Origin: DASVEE01 sp036399695
Lineage (GTDB): Bacteria > Acidobacteriota > Thermoanaerobaculia > Gp7-AA8
Assembly: GCA_036399695.1 (NCBI GenBank)
Contig: DASWMP010000299.1
Coordinates: 1 to 16,745, forward strand
DNA: 16,745 nt
Direction of reading: 5' to 3'
Shown: positions 1-6,675 of the stretch, piece after piece
How positions within the stretch are numbered: the stretch's first letter is position 1
Layout of the letters: each line of letters begins with the position of its first letter
The notes under the pieces: model-generated
Told to the model about the DNA's origin: nothing
The model's database searches: none
The model's input: the letters and a program-made list of their open reading frames with translations, nothing else
Translations under genes and position numbers: made by a program

Positions 1-30
1 GTCCCCCCCCCCACTCCGAGATGGCTACGC

Positions 31-498
31 TCAGCCGCGGAAGAGGGCGCAGATGCGCTCTAACCCGGCCTGATCGTCTTCATCGAAGGCATTGAGCTGG
101 TCGGAGTCCACGTCCAGCACCGCGATCAGCTCATCAGCCGGGCCGAAGACCGGGACCACGATCTCTGACTGGGATCGGGCGTCGCAGGCGATGTGGCCGG
201 GGAACTGGTGAACGTCCGGGACCAGGACGGTTTCCCGCCGCTGGGCGGCGGTGCCGCAAACGCCGCGGCCGATCTGGATCTGCAAGCAGCCGACCGTGCC
301 GATGTACGGACCCACGATGAGGCGGTCGCCGCAGACGCGGTAGAACCCGGTCCAGAAGTACGTTTCGAATTGATTGGCGAGGACGGAGTTGATCGTGGCC
401 ATCAGCGCGATGTCATCGAGCGTCTGGCCACCTTCATCTTTCCAGATCGCAACGATGGCGTCGAACGCCTCCGCGTATGCGGTCTGCTTCTCGTTCAC
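31..498 (-). CDS. msrC: Free methionine-(R)-sulfoxide reductase (fRMsr), GAF-domain enzyme
   Basis: The 155-residue protein is a single GAF domain with the signature of the fRMsr family, which reduces free (not protein-bound) methionine-(R)-sulfoxide in the cytoplasm using thioredoxin. The three family cysteines are visible: Cys71 in GTVGCLQI, Cys81 in GRGVCGTA and Cys105 in GHIACDA. The conserved stretches LVPDVHQFPGHIACD and SEIVVPV surround the active site. Length is normal for the family. The start is a GTG at 498 (reads GTG AAC GAG AAG). It has only a weak purine-rich upstream sequence but sits 3 bases after the stop of a small upstream ORF, so translation is probably coupled. It is the last gene of a likely minus-strand operon with glgA and the MEMO-family gene. 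The link to oxidative-stress repair is family knowledge. Assignment is confident; the symbol is by analogy with the E. coli enzyme. Confidence 0.93.
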   Translation of the reverse strand: MNEKQTAYAEAFDAIVAIWKDEGGQTLDDIALMATINSVLANQFETYFWTGFYRVCGDRLIVGPYIGTVGCLQIQIGRGVCGTAAQRRETVLVPDVHQFPGHIACDARSQSEIVVPVFGPADELIAVLDVDSDQLNAFDEDDQAGLERICALFRG

Positions 499-501
499 TG
501 G

Positions 502-606
502 TCAACGTCTCTTGGTACGCACCGGCACTGGCGCAGGCTTACGCGAATTGCCGGCGCTGATGAGCAGGAGCGTCCCGGCGATAGCTGCTATGAGGATTTC
601 AATCAT
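502..606 (-). CDS. Small single-pass membrane protein (34 residues), unknown function
   Basis: This short ORF lies between glgA and the fRMsr gene. It starts with ATG at 606, preceded by AGGAGG and then AAGGAG six bases before the start, the best Shine-Dalgarno sequence in this operon. It encodes a hydrophobic N-terminal helix (about residues 2-19: IEILIAAIAGTLLLISAG) followed by a basic, proline-containing tail (RKPAPVPVRTKRR). The shape is that of a single-pass inner-membrane microprotein with a positively charged cytoplasmic tail. Its TGA stop is 3 bases before the GTG start of fRMsr, so it may be translationally coupled and act partly as a leader for that gene. I do not recognise a family. 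Coding status is inferred from the ribosome-binding site, hydrophobic pattern and spacing. Confidence 0.6.
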   Translation of the reverse strand: MIEILIAAIAGTLLLISAGNSRKPAPVPVRTKRR

Positions 607-651
607 GCCGTTCTCCTTGCCTCCTCTAGTGCATCGCAAATGCCACGAGGG

Positions 652-2118
652 TCAAGCGGTCAGCGCGCGTTGATAAATCTCCTCATATTCGCGCCCCGAT
701 CTGTCCCAGGAGAAGTCGGCCTTCATCCCGTTCTGTTGCAACGACTTCCAGAGCTTCGAATCGGCGAAGTTCAGCATGCCGAGCCAGGTGGCGGTGTAGA
801 GGTCGAGCGGATGGGTGGAGACGAAGCCGAAGCCGTTCGCCGTTTCCACGTTAGTGCCATCAAAAGGGATCACAGTGTCCGCCAGACCGCCCGTCAGCCT
901 GGCGACCGGGAGTGTGCCGTAGCGCAGGGCATACATCTGGTTCAGCCCGCACGGCTCATAGATGGACGGCATGAGCAGCAGGTCGCAGCCGGCGTAGATG
1001 CGGTGCGCGAGCGCGTTGTCGAAGCCGATCCAGACCCGGCACTGGTCCTGGTACTCGGCCCCGACGCGGAGGAAGCCGTCTTCAAACCGCGGGTCGCCGC
1101 TGCCGAGGATGATCGCCTGCGCGCCGGCGTCGAGGAGCTTGCCCAGCACCGGCAGCAGGATCTGGAAGCCCTTCTGGTCGACTAGCCGCGAGACGACGCC
1201 GAGCATCGGCCGCTTGCCGTGAAACCGGAGTCCCGCTTCCTTCGCCAGCGCCCGCTTGTTCGCCGCTTTGCCGGCCAGCTTTTCGGGGGTGTAGGTGGAG
1301 TCGAGGAACGTGTCGGCGCCCGGATCCCATTCGTCCACGTCGATGCCGTTGAGGATGCCCGCGACCTTGCCGTCGAGCTGGCGGAGGAGGCCGTCGAGGC
1401 CGGCGCCGAACTCCGGCGTCTGGATCTCCCGGGCGTACGTTGGGGAGACGGTCGTCACCTGGTCGGCGAAGATCAGCCCCCCTTTCATCGGATTGAGCTC
1501 ACCGAAATGCTCGAGCGCATCGGGCGCCCAGTAGCGGTCGTGCAGGCCGAGGATGCCGAACGCGTCGCGGCCGGCGATGCCCTGGTAGTTCAGGTTGTGG
1601 ATCGTGTAGACCGAGCGGGTGTTGCCGAACAGCTCGTGTCCGCGCAGACCCGAATGGAGATAGACCGGCAGGAGCGCGGTGTGCCAGTCGTGGCAGTGGA
1701 GGACGTCCGGCGCGAAGGCGAGCAGCTCGCAGCCGCGGATGACGGCGCGGCAGAAGAAGGTGTAGCGATGGAGAAAATCGTCGAAGCCGTCGTTGCGTGC
1801 GGCGTAAATCTGGTCGCGGTCGAAGAAGTGGTCGTTGGCCACGAGGATCAGCGGGATCTCGGTGCCGGGCAGCGTGGCCCGGAGGAACGTCACTTCCGCT
1901 TCCCAGCCGCTCCAGCGGAGGGTCTCGCTCGGCGCCATCTGATGCGGCGTGATGCCGTTCTTGTCGAACCACTGGCGGGCCTGCCGGTAGAACGGCATGA
2001 AGACGACGACCTCGTGGCCGAGCTTCGTCAACGCCTTCGGCAGCGAGCCGGCGACGTCGCCGAGGCCGCCGGTTTTCGCGATGGGAGAGACTTCAGCAGC
2101 AGCAAAGACTAACTTCAT
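652..2118 (-). CDS. glgA: Glycogen synthase, ADP-glucose-type (GT5)
   Basis: The 488-residue protein matches bacterial/plant-type glycogen synthases, which transfer glucose from ADP-glucose to the non-reducing end of an alpha-1,4-glucan in the cytoplasm. The N-terminal GT5 domain starts MKLVFAAAEVSPIAKTGGLG, with the nucleotide-sugar-binding KTGGLGD at residues 15-21 and DWHT at 144-147. The C-terminal GT-B domain carries SRLVDQKG (about 310-317) and the catalytic-site loop PSIYEPCGLNQMYALRYG (384-401), followed by TGGLADTV. Length is typical. The ATG at 2118 is fixed by the conserved N-terminus; the only ribosome-binding-like sequence is GAGACG. It starts 12 bases after the stop of the MEMO-family gene, so the two are probably co-transcribed. 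No other glycogen gene (glgB, glgC, glgP) is in the window. Confidence 0.97.
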   Translation of the reverse strand: MKLVFAAAEVSPIAKTGGLGDVAGSLPKALTKLGHEVVVFMPFYRQARQWFDKNGITPHQMAPSETLRWSGWEAEVTFLRATLPGTEIPLILVANDHFFDRDQIYAARNDGFDDFLHRYTFFCRAVIRGCELLAFAPDVLHCHDWHTALLPVYLHSGLRGHELFGNTRSVYTIHNLNYQGIAGRDAFGILGLHDRYWAPDALEHFGELNPMKGGLIFADQVTTVSPTYAREIQTPEFGAGLDGLLRQLDGKVAGILNGIDVDEWDPGADTFLDSTYTPEKLAGKAANKRALAKEAGLRFHGKRPMLGVVSRLVDQKGFQILLPVLGKLLDAGAQAIILGSGDPRFEDGFLRVGAEYQDQCRVWIGFDNALAHRIYAGCDLLLMPSIYEPCGLNQMYALRYGTLPVARLTGGLADTVIPFDGTNVETANGFGFVSTHPLDLYTATWLGMLNFADSKLWKSLQQNGMKADFSWDRSGREYEEIYQRALTA

Positions 2119-2130
2119 TCCGTTTGCGTC

Positions 2131-2949
2131 TCATGCAACGACGACGGCAGCATATCCGACGACGTGCGAATAGTCCCCGTTGACGTCGCCGGAGGTCGCA
2201 TGCTTCACGAGTCGCGCCGACTTCGCCCCGAGTGCGTTGGCGGCCACGAGCATCGTCGTGGTGGGGATGAAACCACACATCGAGATGTTCCGGTCGTTCA
2301 CGACGCGCCAGAGCTCGCGCGGATCGAGCGCCAGCACCTGATCGATGGCCATCTGGTCCTTGCGCAGCGTCGTCTGCTGGTCCTCGTAGTGATTGAGATC
2401 GGAGCTGGCCAGAATGGCGATCTCCTCCTCCGCCCCCGCCACCACCTCGGCGATGGCTTTGCCGATCTCTTCGGCGACCTCGTAGCGATGCGCGCCGAGG
2501 CAGATGGGGACGAAGGTGAACGCATCGCCGAGGAGTTGCTGAAGGAACGGGAGCTGGACCTCGAGCGAGTGCTCGCGGGCGTGGGCGCGGGCGTCTTCCG
2601 CCAGGAGTGGCGTCCGTTGCATGAGGGCGTCGGCGAGCGCGGTGTCGATGGCGGCATCGCCGAGCGGCGTACGCCAGGCGCCTTCGCGATTGATGGCGGC
2701 GAAATGCCCGGCGCCGGTGTGATTGGGGCAGAGGATGATGAAGCGCCGCGGCAGCTCGACGGCGTCGTAGAGCGCGGCGGCGACGTGGCCGCTGTACATC
2801 AGGCCGGCGTGCGGGACGACGGCGGCGCGGCATTTCTCCTTCGCGGTTTGCGGCGGGTTGGCGGCGAAGCAGCGCGCGACCTGCGCGCGGAGGCGCTCGG
2901 GCGTCCCCTCGTAGAAGCTGCCGGCCACGGCGGGGAGTCTGGTCGTCAT
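2131..2949 (-). CDS. amrB: MEMO-family protein (AmmeMemoRadiSam system protein B)
   Basis: The 272-residue protein belongs to the MEMO family, related in fold to class III extradiol dioxygenases. Family landmarks are PAVAGSFYEG at the N-terminus, PHAGLMYSG (His47), CPNHTG (His77), EHSLEVQLPFLQ (His127), SSDLNHYE (His187) and MCGF (Cys225). The His/His/His/Cys set corresponds to the metal-binding pocket described for human MEMO1. The open frame runs upstream to 3060, but the start at 2949 is preferred: it has GGAG eight bases upstream, begins at the family N-terminus, and leaves the upstream hairpin in the leader. In many genomes the gene sits with AMMECR1-domain and radical-SAM partners; none is here. 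It is instead the first gene of a run leading into glgA. Its biochemical function in bacteria is not established. Confidence 0.9.
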   Translation of the reverse strand: MTTRLPAVAGSFYEGTPERLRAQVARCFAANPPQTAKEKCRAAVVPHAGLMYSGHVAAALYDAVELPRRFIILCPNHTGAGHFAAINREGAWRTPLGDAAIDTALADALMQRTPLLAEDARAHAREHSLEVQLPFLQQLLGDAFTFVPICLGAHRYEVAEEIGKAIAEVVAGAEEEIAILASSDLNHYEDQQTTLRKDQMAIDQVLALDPRELWRVVNDRNISMCGFIPTTTMLVAANALGAKSARLVKHATSGDVNGDYSHVVGYAAVVVA

Positions 2950-2967
2950 TGCATCACTCCAGAACGA

Positions 2968-2998
2968 AAATGCCGCGACACACGCTGCCGCGGCATTT
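2968..2998 (-). promoter_or_regulatory. Leader hairpin upstream of the MEMO-family gene
   Basis: A perfect 10-bp inverted repeat, AAATGCCGCG and CGCGGCATTT on the plus strand, encloses an 11-base loop. It ends 18 bases before the ATG at 2949. Read on the minus strand, the stem is followed by TTTTCG and then the GGAG ribosome-binding site, so it could act as an attenuator-like or translation-affecting hairpin, or as a protein-binding dyad. The regulatory role is inference; the symmetry is directly visible. Confidence 0.45.
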
Positions 2999-3029
2999 CG
3001 ATGACGGTGGATGTCATCGCATCGATGCG
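2999..3029. promoter_or_regulatory. Two adjacent dyads upstream of the MEMO-glgA operon
   Basis: Two further symmetries abut the leader hairpin. CGATGAC (2999-3005) pairs with GTCATCG (3013-3019) across 7 bases, and CGCATCGATGCG (3018-3029) is a perfect 12-bp palindrome. Together with the hairpin at 2968-2998 they make three dyads in about 60 bases. They are candidate operator sites for the minus-strand operon. I see no convincing -35/-10 pair nearby. Confidence 0.35.
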
Positions 3030-3137
3030 GTCGGGGGCAACTGCATCCCGACAGATTCAAGGGGTCGGGAGGGTCACTGCCTGGTCGCCTCCCATTCCAC
3101 CGCCGCTTTGTTATTCAGCATCACGCGTGCCAGGGGG

Positions 3138-3177
3138 AGTTGGCAGTTGGCGGTTGGCAGTTGGCGGTTGGCGGTTG
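3138..3177. repeat. 7-bp tandem repeat array (TTGGCRG type), left arm
   Basis: About 5.7 copies of a heptamer alternate between AGTTGGC and GGTTGGC. The array is the left outer arm of a compound inverted structure; the opposite-orientation array is at 3328-3357. The same heptamer unit is used in both. No gene overlaps it. Confidence 0.9.
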
Positions 3178-3217
3178 AAACGGTTTCTGCCGCCTGCTGC
3201 GTACCGGCGCGCCGGCC

Positions 3218-3303
3218 GGGGTATCGGCGCACTCTGTGCGCCTGTACGAGAACCGAGTGATGGGCGCTGCCTTGTACAGGCGCACAGAGTGCGCCGATAC
3301 CCC
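3218..3303. repeat. Perfect 30-bp inverted repeat with 26-base spacer
   Basis: The left arm 3218-3247 (GGGGTATCGG ... GCCTGTAC) is the exact reverse complement of 3274-3303. Each arm contains its own palindrome, GCGCAC-TCT-GTGCGC, so the DNA could form a cruciform or the RNA a branched hairpin. It lies between two inverted heptamer arrays and starts about 60 bases past the stop of the M14 peptidase gene, so it may also end or stabilise that transcript. Short ORFs through it are products of the symmetry, not genes. Confidence 0.9.
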
Positions 3304-3327
3304 GCACCGCTCACCGTGCTTCAACCA

Positions 3328-3357
3328 CTGCCAACCGCCAACTGCCAACCGCCAACT
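3328..3357. repeat. 7-bp tandem repeat array, right arm (inverted copy)
   Basis: Four copies alternate CTGCCAA and CCGCCAA, the reverse complement of the heptamers at 3138-3177. The array ends 8 bases before the TGA stop (3368-3366) of the M14 peptidase gene. With the left array and the central 30-bp inverted repeat it forms a roughly 220-bp symmetric element. Confidence 0.9.
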
Positions 3358-3365
3358 CGCCTCAC

Positions 3366-5912
3366 TCACCGCGCAAACGTCGGCCCGTACACCACCGCGT
3401 TCAGCAGGAGCGGCAGGGTGCCGCGCCAGAAGAGGCGGAAGTGGGGCTCGTCGGCGAAGGTGATGACCTGGCCGCGCCCGAACGGCTCGCGCACCAGGAA
3501 CGGCGCCCCTTTCAGCCGCTCGAGCGACTCCGGCCAGGCCACGCCGGAGATGAGCGGATCTTTCGCGTCGATGGTGATGATGTTGTCGACGCGCTTCGTG
3601 GCCGGCTGATAGGCGGCGCTCCCCTCGATCAGTACGGCCGGCGACGCCGGCACTCCAAAGGTGAGGAACGAGCGCTCGTTCATCGTCGTGCGGAATGCGG
3701 CGCCCGGCGTGCGGAAATCGTTGTAGCGCGACTCCGGCGATTGCGTCTCGTCGTCCCCGTCCCCGGCGGCAGCGGCCCCTTCCTTCTTCTTCGGGGCCTC
3801 CCACGGCTTCAGTTTCGAGACCTCCACATCCTTCTCGCGGAGGAACGCATTCGCACCGCCGACCGCCACGATCGTCCCGCCGTTGCTGACCCACGCTTTG
3901 ACGCGGTCGACGCCGGAGCGGCCGAGGCGATCGGCGTAGCTGCCGTCGGGGAAGAGCAGGACCTCGTAGCGGGAGAGATCGGCGTTGCGCAGCGACTCGG
4001 CCGCGAGGATGGTGTGCGGGATCGGCGTGTCGACGTCCAGCGTGTGCCAGAGCATGCCGTATGACGTCGGGCTCGTGCCGTTGCCGCCGACGAGCGCGAT
4101 CTTCGGATTGCGCACGAGGCGAATGCGCTCGGAGCCGAAACCGACGCCGCCGGTCCAGCCCGACTGGAGCGGGACGATCGTGACGCCGGTCTCGCGCGCC
4201 AGTGTTTCGAGCTGCGCGTCGAGATCGGCGACGTTGCCCCCTTTGAGGACGACGAGCGAGCCGCGGGCGTGCGTGACGTCGCCGACCGGCACGTTCGACG
4301 TGCTGACGGCGAAGCGCAGCTTCGCGGCGAGCAGGCGTCCGGCGAAGCGGTAGAGGTTCGGGTCGTTGCCGTCGACGAGGTAGCCGTAGACGGCGGGGCG
4401 GAACGGCGCCGCGGCGGAGGCGCGGTATTGCGCGGCCCCCGTCACCGGCGCGGTCGTCACGTAGCTCTCGACGTTCATGGCCAGCGGCAGCGACCAGGCG
4501 CTGATGTCGTAGAAGTCGTCCGATTCATCGGCCAGCGCCTTCTCGCGCTGCTCCTCGAGGAAGCCCTTCTGCAAGCTGGCATTGCGCTCGAGCAGCGCCT
4601 GCACGAGCGCGCCGAGCGGCTGGCGCGTCGTGATGACGGCCGTGCCGGCGGGGAAAGTGCGGTTTTCCGTGACCTCGCGGTCGATGCGCGTGGCGCGCAG
4701 CGGCGTACCGGCGGTGAGCATGTCCACGCGCACGCCCTGCCGCTGCAGGAGGTCGACGAGCTTGCCGAAGTTGGGCGAGCCGGGCAGCAGGAGAAAGACG
4801 TTCTTCCCCGTCTCCATCGGCGTGCGGGCCGCGGTGTAGGTGTAGCGGAGCAGCTCCTCATGGTTCTGAGCCGCGGTCCGCAGCGTGGTCATGCCGGTGG
4901 TGTAGTGGCGGAGGATACGGTCGGCGAGCGTCAGTACCGAACCGTCTTCCCGCTCGACGGTCACGCCGCCGCGGCCACCGCCCGCCACTTCGTACGTCAT
5001 GCCCACGGCACCGCGCAGCGACGGCCAGGAGTCGCCATAGGCGGGGTAGAAGAGGTCGAAGAGCTCGGCGACGAAGAAGGGCCAGTTCTGCTTGGTGAAG
5101 GCGTCGGCGTTGGCGCGGCCGAAGGTCTCGAGCCACTTCTCCACGTCGCCCGGCAGGTTGGCGTTGATCGGCTTCGCGTCCGGCGGGAAGAAGTAGGTCG
5201 ACTGGGAGCCCATCTCATGGAAGTCGACCAGGACCTGCGGATTCCACTGCTGGTAGAGAGCTACCCGCGCCTGCGTCTCCCGCTGCGACTGCCACGCCCA
5301 GTCGCGGTTCATGTCGATCATGTAGTGGTTGTAGCGCCCGCCCGGCCACGGCTCACTGTGCTCGAATGATTCGACCGCCGGGTTGGGCTGCATGCCGCGC
5401 GTGCGGCGGTACCACTCGATGTAGCGCTCGCGCCCGTCCGGGTTCTGCAGCGGGTCGATGACCACGACCATGTCCTCGAGGAGGCGCTGCTCGTCGCGGA
5501 GGAGCGTCGAAGCGATGGCCATGGCCGCTTCCGCGGAGGAGGACTCGTTGCCGTGGACGCCGAACGCCAGCCAGACGATGGCCGGGGTGCGGCGGACGAT
5601 CTCGTCGACGTTCCCTTCGCCGCGGGCGAGCGTGCCGACGTCGCGCCGGATCTGCTCGAGCTGGGCCCGGTTCTTCGCGGAGGTGATGACGGCGATCGTG
5701 AGCGGACGCCCTTCGTACGTTTGCCCGAACCGCTCCACGCTCAGCAGCTCCGAGCGGCGATCGAGCTCGTCGAAGTAATCGAGGAGCCGGTGATGCGGCG
5801 TGAACTGCGTCCCCAGCGTGTACCCGAGAAAAGCCTCGGGAGTCGGAACCTGCTGGGCAACGGCGGCAGAGACAGAGAGCAGCAGAGCGAGAACAAACGC
5901 GCTGATTTTCAT
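3366..5912 (-). CDS. Secreted M14-family zinc carboxypeptidase-like protein with C-terminal GATase-like domain
   Basis: The 848-residue protein begins with a clear signal peptide (MKISAFVLALLLSVSAAVAQ, cleavage near 19-20), so it acts outside the cytoplasm. The M14 peptidase domain (about 30-330) carries the HxxE zinc motif in FGVHGNES (His120, Glu123), NPDGRE near Arg161, MNRDW (Asn202, Arg203), the third zinc ligand in VDFHEMGS (His232), and the likely catalytic Glu308 in MTYEVAGG. The set of residues supports an active metallopeptidase; the substrate is unknown. A second half (about 500-848) contains a Rossmann-like, glutamine-amidotransferase-like region with LLFPDGSY and VKAWVSNGGTIVAVGG, interrupted by a low-complexity linker near 700-730 rich in Lys, Ala, Asp and Glu. 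The start is the ATG at 5912 because the signal peptide follows directly; I see no strong ribosome-binding site. It is a single-gene unit flanked on both sides by compound repeats. Confidence 0.9.
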   Translation of the reverse strand: MKISAFVLALLLSVSAAVAQQVPTPEAFLGYTLGTQFTPHHRLLDYFDELDRRSELLSVERFGQTYEGRPLTIAVITSAKNRAQLEQIRRDVGTLARGEGNVDEIVRRTPAIVWLAFGVHGNESSSAEAAMAIASTLLRDEQRLLEDMVVVIDPLQNPDGRERYIEWYRRTRGMQPNPAVESFEHSEPWPGGRYNHYMIDMNRDWAWQSQRETQARVALYQQWNPQVLVDFHEMGSQSTYFFPPDAKPINANLPGDVEKWLETFGRANADAFTKQNWPFFVAELFDLFYPAYGDSWPSLRGAVGMTYEVAGGGRGGVTVEREDGSVLTLADRILRHYTTGMTTLRTAAQNHEELLRYTYTAARTPMETGKNVFLLLPGSPNFGKLVDLLQRQGVRVDMLTAGTPLRATRIDREVTENRTFPAGTAVITTRQPLGALVQALLERNASLQKGFLEEQREKALADESDDFYDISAWSLPLAMNVESYVTTAPVTGAAQYRASAAAPFRPAVYGYLVDGNDPNLYRFAGRLLAAKLRFAVSTSNVPVGDVTHARGSLVVLKGGNVADLDAQLETLARETGVTIVPLQSGWTGGVGFGSERIRLVRNPKIALVGGNGTSPTSYGMLWHTLDVDTPIPHTILAAESLRNADLSRYEVLLFPDGSYADRLGRSGVDRVKAWVSNGGTIVAVGGANAFLREKDVEVSKLKPWEAPKKKEGAAAAGDGDDETQSPESRYNDFRTPGAAFRTTMNERSFLTFGVPASPAVLIEGSAAYQPATKRVDNIITIDAKDPLISGVAWPESLERLKGAPFLVREPFGRGQVITFADEPHFRLFWRGTLPLLLNAVVYGPTFAR

Positions 5913-5978
5913 GCGCTGGACATTATGGGCGGGCAGCCCGTGAGTTGGGTGCCGAAAGTGGACGGTGGCGGGAGAAAC

Positions 5979-6031
5979 GATGGGACAGATGGACAGATGG
6001 GACCTATGGGACAGATGGGACAGATGGGATC
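5979..6031. repeat. 9-bp tandem repeat array (GATGGGACA type), left arm
   Basis: About six imperfect copies of GATGGGACA (one 8-bp copy, variants TATGGGACA and GATGGGATC) lie upstream of the M14 peptidase gene. Translated in one frame it looks collagen-like (GQMGPMGQMGQMG), but this is a consequence of the 9-bp period. An inverted partner array is at 6078-6126. Confidence 0.88.
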
Positions 6032-6077
6032 TACGCCACGCGTGACGCCAAACACCCCACAGCCCCTACCCGCGGAG

Positions 6078-6126
6078 CCCCATAGGTCCTATAGGTCCCA
6101 TAGGTCCCATTTCCCATAGGTCCCAT
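6078..6126. repeat. 9-bp tandem repeat array, right arm (inverted copy)
   Basis: About five copies of CATAGGTCC, the reverse complement of GGACCTATG, run up to 15 bases before the stop of the toxin gene at 6142. With 5979-6031 it makes an inverted pair separated by about 46 bases. The 229-base gap 5913-6141 holds nothing else that I can support. Confidence 0.88.
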
Positions 6127-6141
6127 GGCTTTGTCTCCCGC

Positions 6142-6432
6142 TCACCGATCCTGCCAGTACCCCGGCTCACGGCTCTGATGGGCCACGGCGACGATCAGCA
6201 GGTCCCGCTCCCGGATCCGGTAGACGATCGTGTAGGGGAACCGGCCGGGCAACACGTACTCGCGGGTGCCGTGCTCACGCAGTGGATGGCGCTCCGGCGC
6301 TTCGGTGATGCGCACGACTGCTTCTTCGATCGTCTCCAGAAAGAGGACCGCGGCCAGTGGGCTGCGTTCCTTGTAGAAGTTCCGCCCTTCGCGGAGGTCG
6401 GCGCGGGCGCCGGCGTGAAGCCGAATCTTCAT
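6142..6432 (-). CDS. RelE/ParE-family toxin of a type II toxin-antitoxin pair
   Basis: The 96-residue basic protein has the ParE/RelE plasmid-stabilisation pattern: an N-terminal helical hairpin (ARADLREGRNFYKERSPLAAVLFLETIEEAV), a central LREHGTREYVLPGRFPYTIVYRI, and the typical ending VAVAHQSREPGYW. Family members act on DNA gyrase (ParE) or ribosome-bound mRNA (RelE); sequence alone does not decide which. The ATG at 6432 overlaps the antitoxin stop by four bases (ATGA), the usual arrangement of such pairs. Confidence 0.9.
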   Translation of the reverse strand: MKIRLHAGARADLREGRNFYKERSPLAAVLFLETIEEAVVRITEAPERHPLREHGTREYVLPGRFPYTIVYRIRERDLLIVAVAHQSREPGYWQDR

Positions 6433-6656
6433 TCAGCGCCGAAGAGCTCTGCGCGCACGTCTTCCCAGTCGAGCAGCTCGGCCGAGCCGTCTTCGATCTC
6501 GCTGACGCGTCGCCCGATCTCACGGGACCAGGCGGCTTTCACCTGCGGTGTCGGGGCTGGATCCAGGCTTTCGAGCAGGAGCGCGGCGAGTGTGGCGCGA
6601 TCGCTCTCCGGCAGTTCAGCGGCTTCTCGAAAGATCGTTTTGAGATCGCGGCTCAT
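6429..6656 (-). CDS. Addiction-module antitoxin (PF09720-like)
   Basis: The 75-residue acidic protein resembles the short putative addiction-module components that pair with RelE/ParE toxins: an N-terminal helical part (EAAELPESDRATLAALLLESL) and a C-terminal toxin-binding segment ending WEDVRAELFGAE. It is expected to neutralise the downstream toxin by direct binding. No DNA-binding fold is obvious, so autoregulation is uncertain. It starts 19 bases after the stop of the response regulator. Its own promoter would therefore have to lie inside that gene, or the pair is read from the kinase operon. Confidence 0.87.
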   Translation of the reverse strand: MSRDLKTIFREAAELPESDRATLAALLLESLDPAPTPQVKAAWSREIGRRVSEIEDGSAELLDWEDVRAELFGAE

Positions 6657-6675
6657 ACGCCCATTCTACCGCCCC

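Noticed and set aside
193..1185. A 330-codon plus-strand frame spanning the fRMsr and glgA genes
   Set aside because: It overlaps two well-supported genes on the other strand and has no recognisable domain; it is a GC-bias shadow.
5920..5940. CATAAT as a -10 box for the M14 peptidase gene
   Set aside because: It lies about 8 bases before the ATG with no -35 partner at a proper distance, so it would need a leaderless start that nothing else supports.
5979..6031. Collagen-like peptide (GQMGPMGQM) from the 9-bp array
   Set aside because: It is a short product of the 9-bp repeat period with no start site; the longer frame around it runs through non-coding and antisense sequence.
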